Positions 4,714 through 11,097 of a stretch of DNA of 11,097 bases are shown here, in pieces. The notes beneath the pieces are model-generated. The model was not told where the DNA came from. It saw nothing but the letters and a program-made list of their open reading frames with translations, and did no database searches. The position numbers were made by a program, and so were the translations under genes. The DNA comes from an uncultured Hymenobacter sp. (GTDB taxonomy: Bacteria > Bacteroidota > Bacteroidia > Cytophagales > Hymenobacteraceae), in the NCBI GenBank assembly GCA_937871705.1, contig CALMOO010000547.1, forward strand, positions 6,658-17,754, written 5' to 3'. The first letter of the stretch is position 1, and every line of letters starts with the position of its first letter.

Positions 4714-6538
4714 CGGCGTGCGGCACGAGGGTGGGGATAGGGGCAGCAGCAAGGGCTGCGGTTTTGCCCAGCAGCAGCATATCCACCAGATTATACAAAA
4801 ACACGAAATGCGCCAGTAACATCAGCGTGCCGCCCAGGGCTCGCCACAGCCAGTAGGGCGCCATCAGCACCACCGACTTCAGGAACGGCTCAAGGGCCAG
4901 CCAGCTCTGGCCCTTGAGCGTGCCGCCCATCATGAGTGCCATCGCGTAGGCCAGCAGGCCCACCAGCGCGCACCAGAAATGCACGCCCACTAGGCCCTGC
5001 CGGGGCTCGCGCCCGCGCAACCGGGGAGCCAGCGAGTAAATGCAGCCCCAGAGCATGAAGGCGATGATGCCGTACATGGTGAGGTGCGAGTGTGCCACGT
5101 TGAAGTCAGTGAAGTGCCACACGAGGTTGGTGTAGCGCAACGCTTGCAAGGAGCCCTGCAAGGAGCCAGTGAAGTAAAACAGCACGCCCATCAGCAAAAA
5201 GGGCAGCGAGTAAGAATCGCCCACCCGCTTGCGGCCCCCGCGAAAAGTCATTAAAAAGTTGATGGTGCCGGCCAGCACCGGAATCAGCATGCCTACGCTG
5301 AAGACGATGGCCACCGTTTGCAGCCACCACGGCAGGGGGCTGAAAATGTAGTGATGGGTGCCAATCATCGTATAGAAGAGCAGCTGCGTCCAGAACGCCA
5401 GCACCCCTAGCGAGTAAGAGTAGATGGGCTTGTTCAGCGACATGGGCAGGAAATAGTACATCAGGCCCAGCATGAAGGTCATGAACCACATCCCTACCCC
5501 CATGTGCATGTAGTAGCCTTGGGTAATGGTCTCGCCCAACTCGTTCTGGTAGAAGGGCAGGTAGCCAATCACCGTCAGCACCACGCCCCAGACGGTGGCC
5601 CCCAGGATGTACCAGTTCGAGATATAAAACTCCTCGGTAGTGCGCCGCGCTACGGTTTGGTAAAAGTTGGCAAAGCACAGCAGCACGCCCAGCGCGAAGA
5701 GCAGCATCACCGGCCAGATGTATTCGCGGTACTCACCGCCGCCATTATTGATGCCGTTCAGCAGGCAGAGCGAACCCAGCAGCACGCTGGCATTAATGAG
5801 CCCTAGAGCCCACCAGCCCCAGCGCAGGCTATGCAGCGGCACGTTGTTGGTGCGCGGCACCACAAAGTGCCCCAGCCCCAGCATGGCCAGCGACGACCAG
5901 CCCCAGAATACCATATTGGTATGCACCGGCCGCAGCCGCCCAAACGAGAGCGCCGCCACATGGTCTACGTCGGGGCGCACGAACTTCACGCCCACGTACC
6001 AGCCCACGGTGGTGCCCAGCACCAGCCAAAAGGCCGCGCACAGCAGGTAGGCCGCCACAAGGCGCGTCAGGCGCGGGTCGAGGTCGGCAAAGGGCGCGGT
6101 GCGGCGCTTTTCGTGAAACCAGGGCGCGTGCACCTCCAGGGCCACGTGCTGCACCACGCCCAACGCATCGCGCACCGGGGCCGCACTACCCAACTCCTGG
6201 CCGCTGAGGTGAAACGCCTGCGCCTGCTGCCGCGCCACGAGGGCCGCCAGCTGCCTAGGTGTGAGATTAGTCAAGGTTGCGTCGAAGCGGCCGGCCTCGT
6301 TGTCGGCCGCGGGCGGCTGGGCGCTGCGCACCAGCGCCGCCACGCGACTCACCAGCACCAGCATCGCCCCCACCACGATAACGAGCAGCAGCCCCAGCAT
6401 GCCCAGCACGACCGGCTGTGTAAGCATGGGTCCTTCGGCGGGGGCAGGAGTGGTAGCCTGAGTCCACCCGACGGTGGGCCACCCCAACAGTCCCAGCCAC
6501 CCAGCCACGTAAAGCGGAAAGAAACGCGAATTCTTCAT
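4691..6538 (-). CDS. ccoN: Divergent cbb3-type cytochrome oxidase subunit I (CcoN-like heme-copper oxidase)
   Basis: This is a 615-residue catalytic subunit. All metal ligands of the C-family can be placed: His206 (VHTNMVFWGW) and His485 for low-spin heme b, His345 (YYMHMGVGMWF) plus His395-His396 (GTHHYIFSPLP) for CuB, and His483 (AHSHLTMYG) for the high-spin heme. Tyr389 lies six residues before the His pair, the position of the cross-linked Tyr of cbb3 oxidases, which argues for O2 reduction rather than NO reductase. From the CuB ligand onward the spacing matches the Pseudomonas stutzeri CcoN numbering with a constant shift of about 138. The additional N-terminal region holds a signal-like segment (1-28), a membrane segment (about 42-65) and a hydrophilic stretch to about 155. 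Gln461 stands where CcoN has the conserved Glu of its EGP motif. It heads the operon, divergent from a Crp/Fnr regulator, and its 3' end overlaps ccoO. A ccoN-derived enzyme with altered substrate preference is possible. Confidence 0.9.
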   Translation of the reverse strand: MKNSRFFPLYVAGWLGLLGWPTVGWTQATTPAPAEGPMLTQPVVLGMLGLLLVIVVGAMLVLVSRVAALVRSAQPPAADNEAGRFDATLTNLTPRQLAALVARQQAQAFHLSGQELGSAAPVRDALGVVQHVALEVHAPWFHEKRRTAPFADLDPRLTRLVAAYLLCAAFWLVLGTTVGWYVGVKFVRPDVDHVAALSFGRLRPVHTNMVFWGWSSLAMLGLGHFVVPRTNNVPLHSLRWGWWALGLINASVLLGSLCLLNGINNGGGEYREYIWPVMLLFALGVLLCFANFYQTVARRTTEEFYISNWYILGATVWGVVLTVIGYLPFYQNELGETITQGYYMHMGVGMWFMTFMLGLMYYFLPMSLNKPIYSYSLGVLAFWTQLLFYTMIGTHHYIFSPLPWWLQTVAIVFSVGMLIPVLAGTINFLMTFRGGRKRVGDSYSLPFLLMGVLFYFTGSLQGSLQALRYTNLVWHFTDFNVAHSHLTMYGIIAFMLWGCIYSLAPRLRGREPRQGLVGVHFWCALVGLLAYAMALMMGGTLKGQSWLALEPFLKSVVLMAPYWLWRALGGTLMLLAHFVFLYNLVDMLLLGKTAALAAAPIPTLVPHADEILESV

Positions 6539-6699
6539 GCGACTTAATAGAAAATGTCAGTGGTGTGCTCCTGGCCGCTTGCCGGCTGGCACACCTTTTG
6601 GGGGCTAGCGGTTGGTAGTAGGAAGTAGCAGTAGGGCAGCGGCCAAACCTGGTACAATGCTAGGGGCCGCCCCCGCCTGCCGTTTATGACCTAGCGCAT
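6539..6699. promoter_or_regulatory. Divergent regulatory region between the ccoN-like gene and the Crp/Fnr regulator, with a dyad
   Basis: These 161 bp must hold the promoters of both divergent genes. The clearest structure is an inverted repeat, GGTGTGC at 6562-6568 and GCACACC at 6589-6595. An inner CTGGC/GCCGG pairing (6571-6575 with 6581-6585, one G-T pair) lets the whole form a hairpin, followed on the plus strand by CCTTTTGGGG. The dyad sits 24-57 bp upstream of the ccoN start, so it could be an operator or an element in the leader mRNA. A TACAAT at 6652-6657 resembles a -10 box for the regulator gene, but no matching -35 or Bacteroidota TAnnTTTG box was found. No good FNR-type TTGAT-N4-ATCAA site is present. 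Confidence 0.42.
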
Positions 6700-7293
6700 A
6701 TGAGTATTATCGAGCCAGCCCTTTTGGAACAGTTCGGGGCCACCCGCAAAACCCTGGCGAAGGGCGAAGTCCTGTTTGCCGAAGGCGAGCCGGCCCACTT
6801 TTACCACCAGATTCTCCACGGCGAGCTGCGCATGGTCAATCGCATCGAGGACGGCACGGAGTTCATCCAGGGCATTTTCCAGGCCGGGCAGAGCCTGGGC
6901 GAGCCGCCGCTGTTTGGGCAGTTTCCCTACCCCGCCTCGGCAGTGGCTAGCCAGCCGGCCGTGGTGTACCGGCTGGCCTACCCGGCCCTGGTCGAACTGC
7001 TGCGTCAGCACTTCGACGTGCACCAACGCTTTCTGGCGGCGCTGGCCAGACGCCTGCAATACAAGTCGATGCAGGCCCGCGAGATGTCGAGCTACCCTGC
7101 CGACCACCAGTTGCTGACGCTGCTTGCCTACCTCAAGCGCCAGGCCGGCAGTCCGCCTACCTACCTCGTGCCCCTGACTCGCCAGGAGCTAGCTGACCTC
7201 ACCGGGCTGCGCGTCGAGACCGTCATCCGTACCGTCAAGCAGTTGGAGCAGACGGGCAAACTGGTGCTTCGGGAGGGCAAGATTATTGTTTGA
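6700..7293 (+). CDS. Crp/Fnr-family transcriptional regulator without cysteines
   Basis: This is a 197-residue regulator. Residues about 10-110 form a cNMP-binding-like beta-roll (KTLAKGEVLFAEGEPAHFYHQILHGELRM, then SLGEPPLFGQFPYPASAVA). A dimerisation helix follows (about 108-130), then a winged helix-turn-helix with PLTRQELADLTGLRVETVIRTVKQLEQTG (158-186). The phosphate-binding Arg of true CRP after the GE motif is absent, so cAMP binding is unlikely. There is no Cys at all, so it cannot hold an Fnr iron-sulfur cluster. This leaves a DNR/NnrR-like mode (heme-based NO sensing; His33, His36 and His40 are clustered in the sensor domain) or another ligand, which is inference. It is divergent from the oxidase operon and the only regulator in the window, so it probably controls that operon and perhaps hmp. 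The ATG at 6700 gives the normal family N terminus. Confidence 0.9.
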   Translation: MSIIEPALLEQFGATRKTLAKGEVLFAEGEPAHFYHQILHGELRMVNRIEDGTEFIQGIFQAGQSLGEPPLFGQFPYPASAVASQPAVVYRLAYPALVELLRQHFDVHQRFLAALARRLQYKSMQAREMSSYPADHQLLTLLAYLKRQAGSPPTYLVPLTRQELADLTGLRVETVIRTVKQLEQTGKLVLREGKIIV

Positions 7294-7302
7294 GCGTGTG
7301 GG

Positions 7303-7328
7303 TACGCTGGCAATAACTGGCAAGCGTA
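7303..7328 (+). terminator. Weak hairpin after the regulator gene, possible terminator
   Basis: TACGCT (7303-7308) pairs with AGCGTA (7323-7328), continued by two more pairs after one mismatch. The loop contains part of a direct repeat, CTGGCAA at 7307-7313 and 7317-7323. It starts 10 bp after the regulator stop codon, between two convergent genes. There is no U-tract, so the call rests on position and pairing only. Confidence 0.28.
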
Positions 7329-7367
7329 AGGGCTAGGTTGTGCGTGACAACTCGTAGTAATCCGACG

Positions 7368-8975
7368 TTATTTTCCGCCAATTATAAACGCGGCGGCGGC
7401 TTCCGCAATCATTAGGGTAGGAGCCTGAGTGTTGCCGGCCGGAATATGGGGCATTACGGAAGCATCGACGATGCGCAGTCCTTCCACGCCGTGCACCTGC
7501 AATGTATTGTTAACTACCGCCGCCGGCCCGGAACCCATGGCGCAGGTACCCACCGGATGCCAGTAAGAGATACACGTATTGCGCAGAAATTCCTGGATGG
7601 CGGTCCGGTTGATTACCTGCGTTGGCGTCACCCAACGCTTAATCAGGCGCTGGAAAGCGGGCTGCTGGGCAATATCCATGCACATCTCCACGGCGTTGGT
7701 CAGGGCTTCCAGGTCAGCCGGGTCGGCTAGGAAATTAGGTTGGATTTCCAGCGGCCCGTCATGGCTGGCCGTCTTCATCCGTACGTAGCCTCGGCTTTTT
7801 ACTTTAATCAGGGCCGGGGCGATGTTAAACCCATTTTCGGGGGCAGGGTGCGTGGCCGCTAACGGGGGCAGCACTACCGGCACCTGAAATGGAATCGCCA
7901 TCAGGTCGGCGGTGGGCTGGCTAGGCTGGCTTTTCCAATAAAACGCGCTGGCTATCAAGTTCTCGTTTGGAGACCCGAGGGGCTCTTTCGCTTCGAAGCA
8001 CAGGCCCATGATAAGCGGGTGGTCTTGCAAGTTCTGGCCCACGCCGGGCAGGTCCACGCGCAGAGGAATACCCAGGCGGGCCAATTCTGGCGCAGGCCCA
8101 ACGCCCGAAAGCAGCAGTAGCCGCGGCGTGTCGAACGCGCCGGCCGCCAGAATGACTTCGCTGGCCGCGGCTACCGTATAAAGCTGGTCACCCTGCACGA
8201 ACTCCAGGCCAGTGCACCGTGCGCCGTCCATAGTCAGCCGCACTACCTGCGCCGCTGTGAGGACCGTGAGATTGGGGTGGCCCAGCACGGGCCTGAGATA
8301 CCTTTCGAATGGACTGCTGCGCACCCCGTTCCGCGTGTTCGTGCTCATTGGGCCGACGCCCAGCGGGTTTGGGCCATTCGTGTCGGCTAAATACGGCATA
8401 CCGAACGATTGGCTAGCTTCGATAAAGGCCGCCGATACCGGGTGCAGGTTGCGGGCCGTGGCAACTCCGATGGGGCCGCCTGTCCCGTGGAAGTCGGTTT
8501 CCCCGCCTTCCCAGTCCTCTATTTTCTTAAACAGTGGCAACACCGCTTCGTACCCCCAGCCAGGGTTGCCGGCGGCCGCCCACGCATCGTAGTCCGCCCG
8601 GTTTCCCCGGCTCCACACCAAGGCATTAATGCTGCCCGAGCCGCCCAAAACCTTGCCTCGCGCCGCTCCAATCACCCGATTATTAGTTAAAGGCGAGGGC
8701 TCGTTGACGTACCGATAGTCCAGAGAAGAATCGAGATTCTGGAACCACTGCACGGGGTTAATAATGCTGGCCGAGTCCGTATCGGCGCTGCCGGCCTCCA
8801 AGACCAGCACGGTGGCGGCCGTGTTATCCAGCAGGCGGCGCGCAACCACGCAGCCGGCCGACCCACCACCCACGATGATGTAATCGTAGCTGGCTAATAG
8901 ACTGCCGGCTAGGTTCCCTTGCCCTGTCGAGAGAGGGCTAGCCAAAGGGGGTTGAGTGAGAAGTTGCGCTGCCAT
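7368..8975 (-). CDS. GMC-family FAD-dependent oxidoreductase (choline dehydrogenase-like)
   Basis: This is a 535-residue flavoprotein of normal family length. The N-terminal Rossmann motif YDYIIVGGGSAGCVVARRL (30-48) binds FAD, with VLVLEAG (56-62) at the end of the second strand. GMC signature 1 is GKVLGGSGSINALVWSRGN (about residues 107-125), and signature 2 is seen in GAFDTPRLLLLSGVGP. The catalytic pair is present: His473 in YWHPVGTCAMG and Asn515 in AGNTQAPTLMIAE, where many relatives have His-Asn or His-His. Such enzymes oxidise alcohols (choline, glucose, long-chain or aromatic alcohols) using O2 or a quinone. The substrate cannot be told from sequence, and the neighbours give no hint of choline or betaine metabolism. 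No clear export signal is seen; the first 28 residues are a variable extension before the FAD motif. It lies alone on the minus strand, 108 bp after the HTHP gene, with a probable terminator between them. Confidence 0.92.
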   Translation of the reverse strand: MAAQLLTQPPLASPLSTGQGNLAGSLLASYDYIIVGGGSAGCVVARRLLDNTAATVLVLEAGSADTDSASIINPVQWFQNLDSSLDYRYVNEPSPLTNNRVIGAARGKVLGGSGSINALVWSRGNRADYDAWAAAGNPGWGYEAVLPLFKKIEDWEGGETDFHGTGGPIGVATARNLHPVSAAFIEASQSFGMPYLADTNGPNPLGVGPMSTNTRNGVRSSPFERYLRPVLGHPNLTVLTAAQVVRLTMDGARCTGLEFVQGDQLYTVAAASEVILAAGAFDTPRLLLLSGVGPAPELARLGIPLRVDLPGVGQNLQDHPLIMGLCFEAKEPLGSPNENLIASAFYWKSQPSQPTADLMAIPFQVPVVLPPLAATHPAPENGFNIAPALIKVKSRGYVRMKTASHDGPLEIQPNFLADPADLEALTNAVEMCMDIAQQPAFQRLIKRWVTPTQVINRTAIQEFLRNTCISYWHPVGTCAMGSGPAAVVNNTLQVHGVEGLRIVDASVMPHIPAGNTQAPTLMIAEAAAAFIIGGK

Positions 8976-9035
8976 GGGTGTGAGATTTTGGAAAAATGCT
9001 TTTGATTAACTAATTGCCTGTTTGTCAATTGTGCT

Positions 9036-9080
9036 AAAAAACATTCATCAGCCGGTTGCCTGTGAGGCAGTTGTCCCGGC
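9036..9080 (-). terminator. Probable intrinsic terminator of the hemA-CMD-HTHP operon
   Basis: Just past the HTHP stop codon, TGCCT (9057-9061) and AGGCA (9065-9069) form a 5-bp stem with a 3-base loop, and outer segments GCCGG (9051-9055) and CCGGC (9076-9080) can pair around it. Read on the minus strand, the stem is followed after about 9 bases by a run of six T (9036-9041). The distance to the T-run is longer than ideal. It separates the heme/peroxide operon from the GMC oxidoreductase gene. Confidence 0.42.
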
Positions 9081-9083
9081 CGG

Positions 9084-9320
9084 TTACTTCCAATAATTGT
9101 TCGCCGCCGCGATGGTGGCAAACTCGATGGCTACCGTGTGGGTGACGGCCAGCAGCATGGCCGCGTCGTTGGCGTACACCTCGCGCAATTGCTCGCGCTT
9201 ATGCGCATCGGGCTGGGTGGCTTTCACGATAAGGCGACTCATGTGCACGGCCAACTGGCGGCCTTCTTCGGGGGTAGCAGTCAGCAGGCTATTGTTGGGT
9301 ACTAGGGTAATGGGGTCCAT
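9084..9320 (-). CDS. Hexameric tyrosine-coordinated heme protein (HTHP), small heme peroxidase
   Basis: This is a 78-residue protein that matches, from memory, the HTHP family first described from Silicibacter (Ruegeria) pomeroyi. The shared pattern is TATPEEG..LAV..SR..VK.TQPDA (residues 14-39), then LREVYANDA (45-53) and the C-terminal FATIAAANNYWK (67-78). In the family six small helical subunits each hold one heme through a Tyr ligand, and the protein shows peroxidase and some catalase activity. Tyr49 in REVYANDA is the expected ligand here. There is no signal peptide, so it should be cytoplasmic. The start at MDPITL (9320) gives the normal family length; the longer frame would overlap the preceding gene. 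It is 40 bp downstream of the AhpD-like gene and close behind hemA, which supplies heme precursors, making a compact heme/peroxide unit. Confidence 0.87.
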   Translation of the reverse strand: MDPITLVPNNSLLTATPEEGRQLAVHMSRLIVKATQPDAHKREQLREVYANDAAMLLAVTHTVAIEFATIAAANNYWK

Positions 9321-9360
9321 ATTTTTTGGGGAAAAAAGATAAAAAGACAGACTGGCAAGG

Positions 9361-9843
9361 CTAGGCTGGCACCTTGCGCTGGGCAATGCCGAGGCGGTTC
9401 CAGGCATTCATCGCCACGGTGGCCAGCAGCACCTGAGCCAAGTAAGCCTCACCGAGCAACCGCACGGCTGCGTCGTACACGGCATCCGACACGTGGTGCT
9501 GGGGCAGCAGCGTTACCTCCTCGGCAAAGGCCAGGATGGCACGCTCCTCGGCCGTGAAGTAGGGTGCCTCGCGCCAGGCGGGTAGGGCGCGCAGGCGCTG
9601 TTCGGCCTCGCCGTGGTCCAGGGCCTCCTGCGAGTGCATCATCAGGCAGTAGGCGCAGCCGTTGAGCTGCGACACGCGCACATTTATTAAGTCCCAGTGC
9701 GTGAGCGACAAGCCCGATTGGCTCAACTGCTTGTGCATGATCATCAGACCGGCGTAAGCTTTGGGCTCGACACTTAGTAGGTCAAAGCGCGGCTGCGGCA
9801 CCACGTGGGCAGCCTGGTAGGCGGGCGAAAGCGTATTTTCCAT
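9361..9843 (-). CDS. Carboxymuconolactone decarboxylase / AhpD-like protein
   Basis: This is a 160-residue all-helical protein of the CMD/AhpD superfamily. The diagnostic motif is LNGCAYCLMMHSQEA (60-74), with the thiol pair Cys63 and Cys66 and His70. It is followed by the usual HGEAEQRLRALPAWREAPYFTAEERAILAFAEEVT stretch (in residues 77-111) and a C-terminal MNAWNRLGIA (145-154). In AhpD the CxxC pair reduces peroxides or peroxiredoxins. Members of this two-Cys type are usually annotated as alkylhydroperoxidase-like and are mostly uncharacterised. A true carboxymuconolactone decarboxylase is unlikely because the catalytic Cys pair and context point to redox chemistry. It lies 32 bp after hemA and 40 bp before the HTHP gene on the same strand, so the three are probably one operon combining heme synthesis with peroxide handling. 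Confidence 0.9.
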   Translation of the reverse strand: MENTLSPAYQAAHVVPQPRFDLLSVEPKAYAGLMIMHKQLSQSGLSLTHWDLINVRVSQLNGCAYCLMMHSQEALDHGEAEQRLRALPAWREAPYFTAEERAILAFAEEVTLLPQHHVSDAVYDAAVRLLGEAYLAQVLLATVAMNAWNRLGIAQRKVPA

Positions 9844-9875
9844 GTATGAAAAGATTGATTATGAGTGTAATAAAA

Positions 9876-11097
9876 TCAAGCGACGGCTTGATGGTCAAAA
9901 GCAAAAAACGCGCTCAGCTGCGCTACCAGCGGCTCGCCATTGGGGCACTGGCAGGCCGCCTTCAGGTGTAGCACCTGTTGCTTGAGCACCTGCTGCATGA
10001 GCGAGCGGGTGGTGGCTTCGAGCAGCGCGGCTTCGGCGGGGCTGAGGCGCTTGCCGTAGCGGTCTAGTTCGCGTTGGCGCAGGTGTTCCAGCTTGTTTTT
10101 CAATTGCTTAATCAGCGGTGATATCTGCCGGGCGTGGCCCCAGGTGTGCAGTTCGGCGAGGCTCTCGGCAATGAGGGCGCGCACCTGCGGCACGGCTGCC
10201 TGGCGCTGCGCCAGCGCCGCCGAGGTTTTGCTGCGAATAGCGTCGATGTTATAGAGTTGCACGCCGGACACCTGCGCCACGTCGGGCGCCACGCTGCGGG
10301 GCACGCTCAAATCCACGAATACCTGGCTGGCCGCGCCGCTAGCCCTCGCTACCAGCGCGCGGGTGAAAAAGGCCTGCGGGCACCGGATAGCGGAAATCAC
10401 GATGTCGGCTTCACGCAGGGCAGCGGGCAGGTCGTCAAATTCAGCCAGGCGCAGCCCTGTTTGCGCGGCCAGCTCGGCGGCTTTCTGGCGCGTGCGGTTG
10501 CAGAGAGCTACGTCGCCAAATGAGGCTTTGCGAGCCGCCAGGTGGCGGCACACGTCCGCTCCGATGGCGCCTACCCCCACCACCAGCACGCGGGGGCAGG
10601 CCAAGTGCGCCGTTAGCTTCTGCACCAGTTCCAGGGTGGCGTAGCTGGCCGACGCAGCGCCATCGCGGAAGCGGGTTTCAGTCTGCACGCGCTTGTGGGC
10701 GGCAAATACCGCGTGCAGCAGCCGGTGTAGAAACGGGCCGGCCATGCCCAGCGCCGCCGACCACTGATAGGCCTGCTTCACCTGGCCAATAACCTGCCAG
10801 TCGCCCAGCACCCGCGCCTCCAGCCCCAGCGCCACTTCAAACAGGTGCTGCACCGCCGCTTCCGCTTCGGTCAATACTTCAAAGTAGGGCTGCCAGTCGG
10901 GGCCGATGGGGCACTGTTTCAGGTGGCCTAGGGCCAGCAGTATCTCGCGGCTGCAGTCCTGGGCGCCGGCGTAGTACACTTCCGTGCGCTGGCAGGTGCT
11001 CAGCACGAGCAAGTCAGTGAGTCCCAACTCATGGCGCAGCGTGTGCAGCAGCTGGCGGCAGGCCGCTTCGTCCAGGGCCAGCTGCTCACGCATGGAC
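9876..11097 (-). CDS. hemA: Glutamyl-tRNA reductase (N terminus outside window)
   Basis: About 406 residues are visible. The frame runs past the window edge; the Met at 11093 corresponds to an internal position (MREQLALDE matches the IREKLAL region of the family), so roughly 15 N-terminal residues are missing. The enzyme reduces glutamyl-tRNA to glutamate-1-semialdehyde with NADPH, the first committed step of C5-pathway heme synthesis in the cytoplasm. Visible landmarks are LVLSTCQRTEVYY with the catalytic Cys, VLGDWQVIGQVKQAY, the NADPH Rossmann segment PRVLVVGVGAIGADVCRHLA followed by CNRTRQKAAELA, DIVISAIRCP, VFVDLSVPRSVAPDV and a helical C-terminal dimerisation domain. GD in place of GE in the substrate-domain motif is, to my memory, usual in Bacteroidota. 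The C terminus (ACQCPNGEPL) ends normally. The AhpD-like gene follows 32 bp downstream. Confidence 0.95.
   Translation of the reverse strand, partial: SMREQLALDEAACRQLLHTLRHELGLTDLLVLSTCQRTEVYYAGAQDCSREILLALGHLKQCPIGPDWQPYFEVLTEAEAAVQHLFEVALGLEARVLGDWQVIGQVKQAYQWSAALGMAGPFLHRLLHAVFAAHKRVQTETRFRDGAASASYATLELVQKLTAHLACPRVLVVGVGAIGADVCRHLAARKASFGDVALCNRTRQKAAELAAQTGLRLAEFDDLPAALREADIVISAIRCPQAFFTRALVARASGAASQVFVDLSVPRSVAPDVAQVSGVQLYNIDAIRSKTSAALAQRQAAVPQVRALIAESLAELHTWGHARQISPLIKQLKNKLEHLRQRELDRYGKRLSPAEAALLEATTRSLMQQVLKQQVLHLKAACQCPNGEPLVAQLSAFFAFDHQAVA

Noticed and set aside
4691..6538. The ccoN-like gene as a nitric oxide reductase (NorB)
   Set aside because: Tyr389 lies at the position of the cbb3 cross-linked Tyr, and the spacing of all ligands follows CcoN. 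The Glu residues typical of cNOR/qNOR were not seen, so oxidase is preferred despite the AHSHL.M.G segment that recalls NorB.
5831..6547. Long plus-strand open frame opposite ccoN
   Set aside because: It is an antisense shadow. The composition is rich in His, Gln, Arg and Pro, there are no domains, and the opposite strand encodes a clear oxidase subunit.
9855..9879. TTGAT and ATCAA as an FNR-like site between hemA and the AhpD-like gene
   Set aside because: The half sites are 15 bases apart instead of 4 and overlap the hemA stop codon.
10770..10810. GD instead of GE in the HemA substrate-domain motif as a functional defect
   Set aside because: As far as I remember, this form is usual in Bacteroidota HemA proteins, and the catalytic Cys and NADPH site are intact.

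Overview
The window looks like chromosomal DNA from a GC-rich (roughly 60% by eye) member of the Bacteroidota, most likely Hymenobacter or a close relative. The evidence is indirect: a small protein of the Bacteroidota-typical family misnamed 'phosphoribosylpyrophosphate synthetase', A/T-rich leaders without clear Shine-Dalgarno sequences, and an intergenic palindromic repeat of a kind I remember from Hymenobacter genomes. The genus call is an inference.

Layout. Positions 1-1115 (+) hold the C-terminal reductase part of a flavohemoglobin (hmp, cut by the window edge) and an HPP-family membrane protein. Converging on them is a long minus-strand run from 6538 down to 1136. In transcription order it holds a divergent cbb3-type oxidase subunit I (ccoN-like); a CcoO fused to an extra cytochrome c domain; an 88-bp palindromic repeat; a small membrane protein with a CPVC motif; an Ig-like protein with a C-terminal membrane anchor; a group III truncated hemoglobin; a four-helix membrane protein; a cupin; and the small 'PRPP synthetase-like' protein. 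A cysteine-free Crp/Fnr-family regulator (6700-7293, +) is divergent from ccoN, across a 161-bp region containing a dyad. On the right, all on the minus strand, are a GMC oxidoreductase (7368-8975) and a probable hemA-CMD-HTHP operon: glutamyl-tRNA reductase cut by the window edge, a carboxymuconolactone decarboxylase/AhpD-like protein, and a hexameric tyrosine-coordinated heme protein.

How it fits together. Apart from the GMC enzyme, most recognisable genes concern heme and small-molecule ligands. They include an O2-reducing (possibly NO-exposed) terminal oxidase, two hemoglobins (one an NO dioxygenase), a possible nitrite/anion transporter, a heme-based peroxidase with an AhpD-like partner, and the first committed enzyme of heme synthesis. 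My reading is a low-oxygen/nitrosative-stress respiratory island under the Crp/Fnr-type regulator, next to a heme/peroxide operon. The least described part is the oxidase: it has no CcoP or CcoQ nearby, carries an N-terminal extension of about 140 residues, has Gln where a conserved Glu is expected near the active site, and is followed by three uncharacterised small proteins. No tRNA, rRNA, CRISPR, insertion sequence or phage gene was seen.
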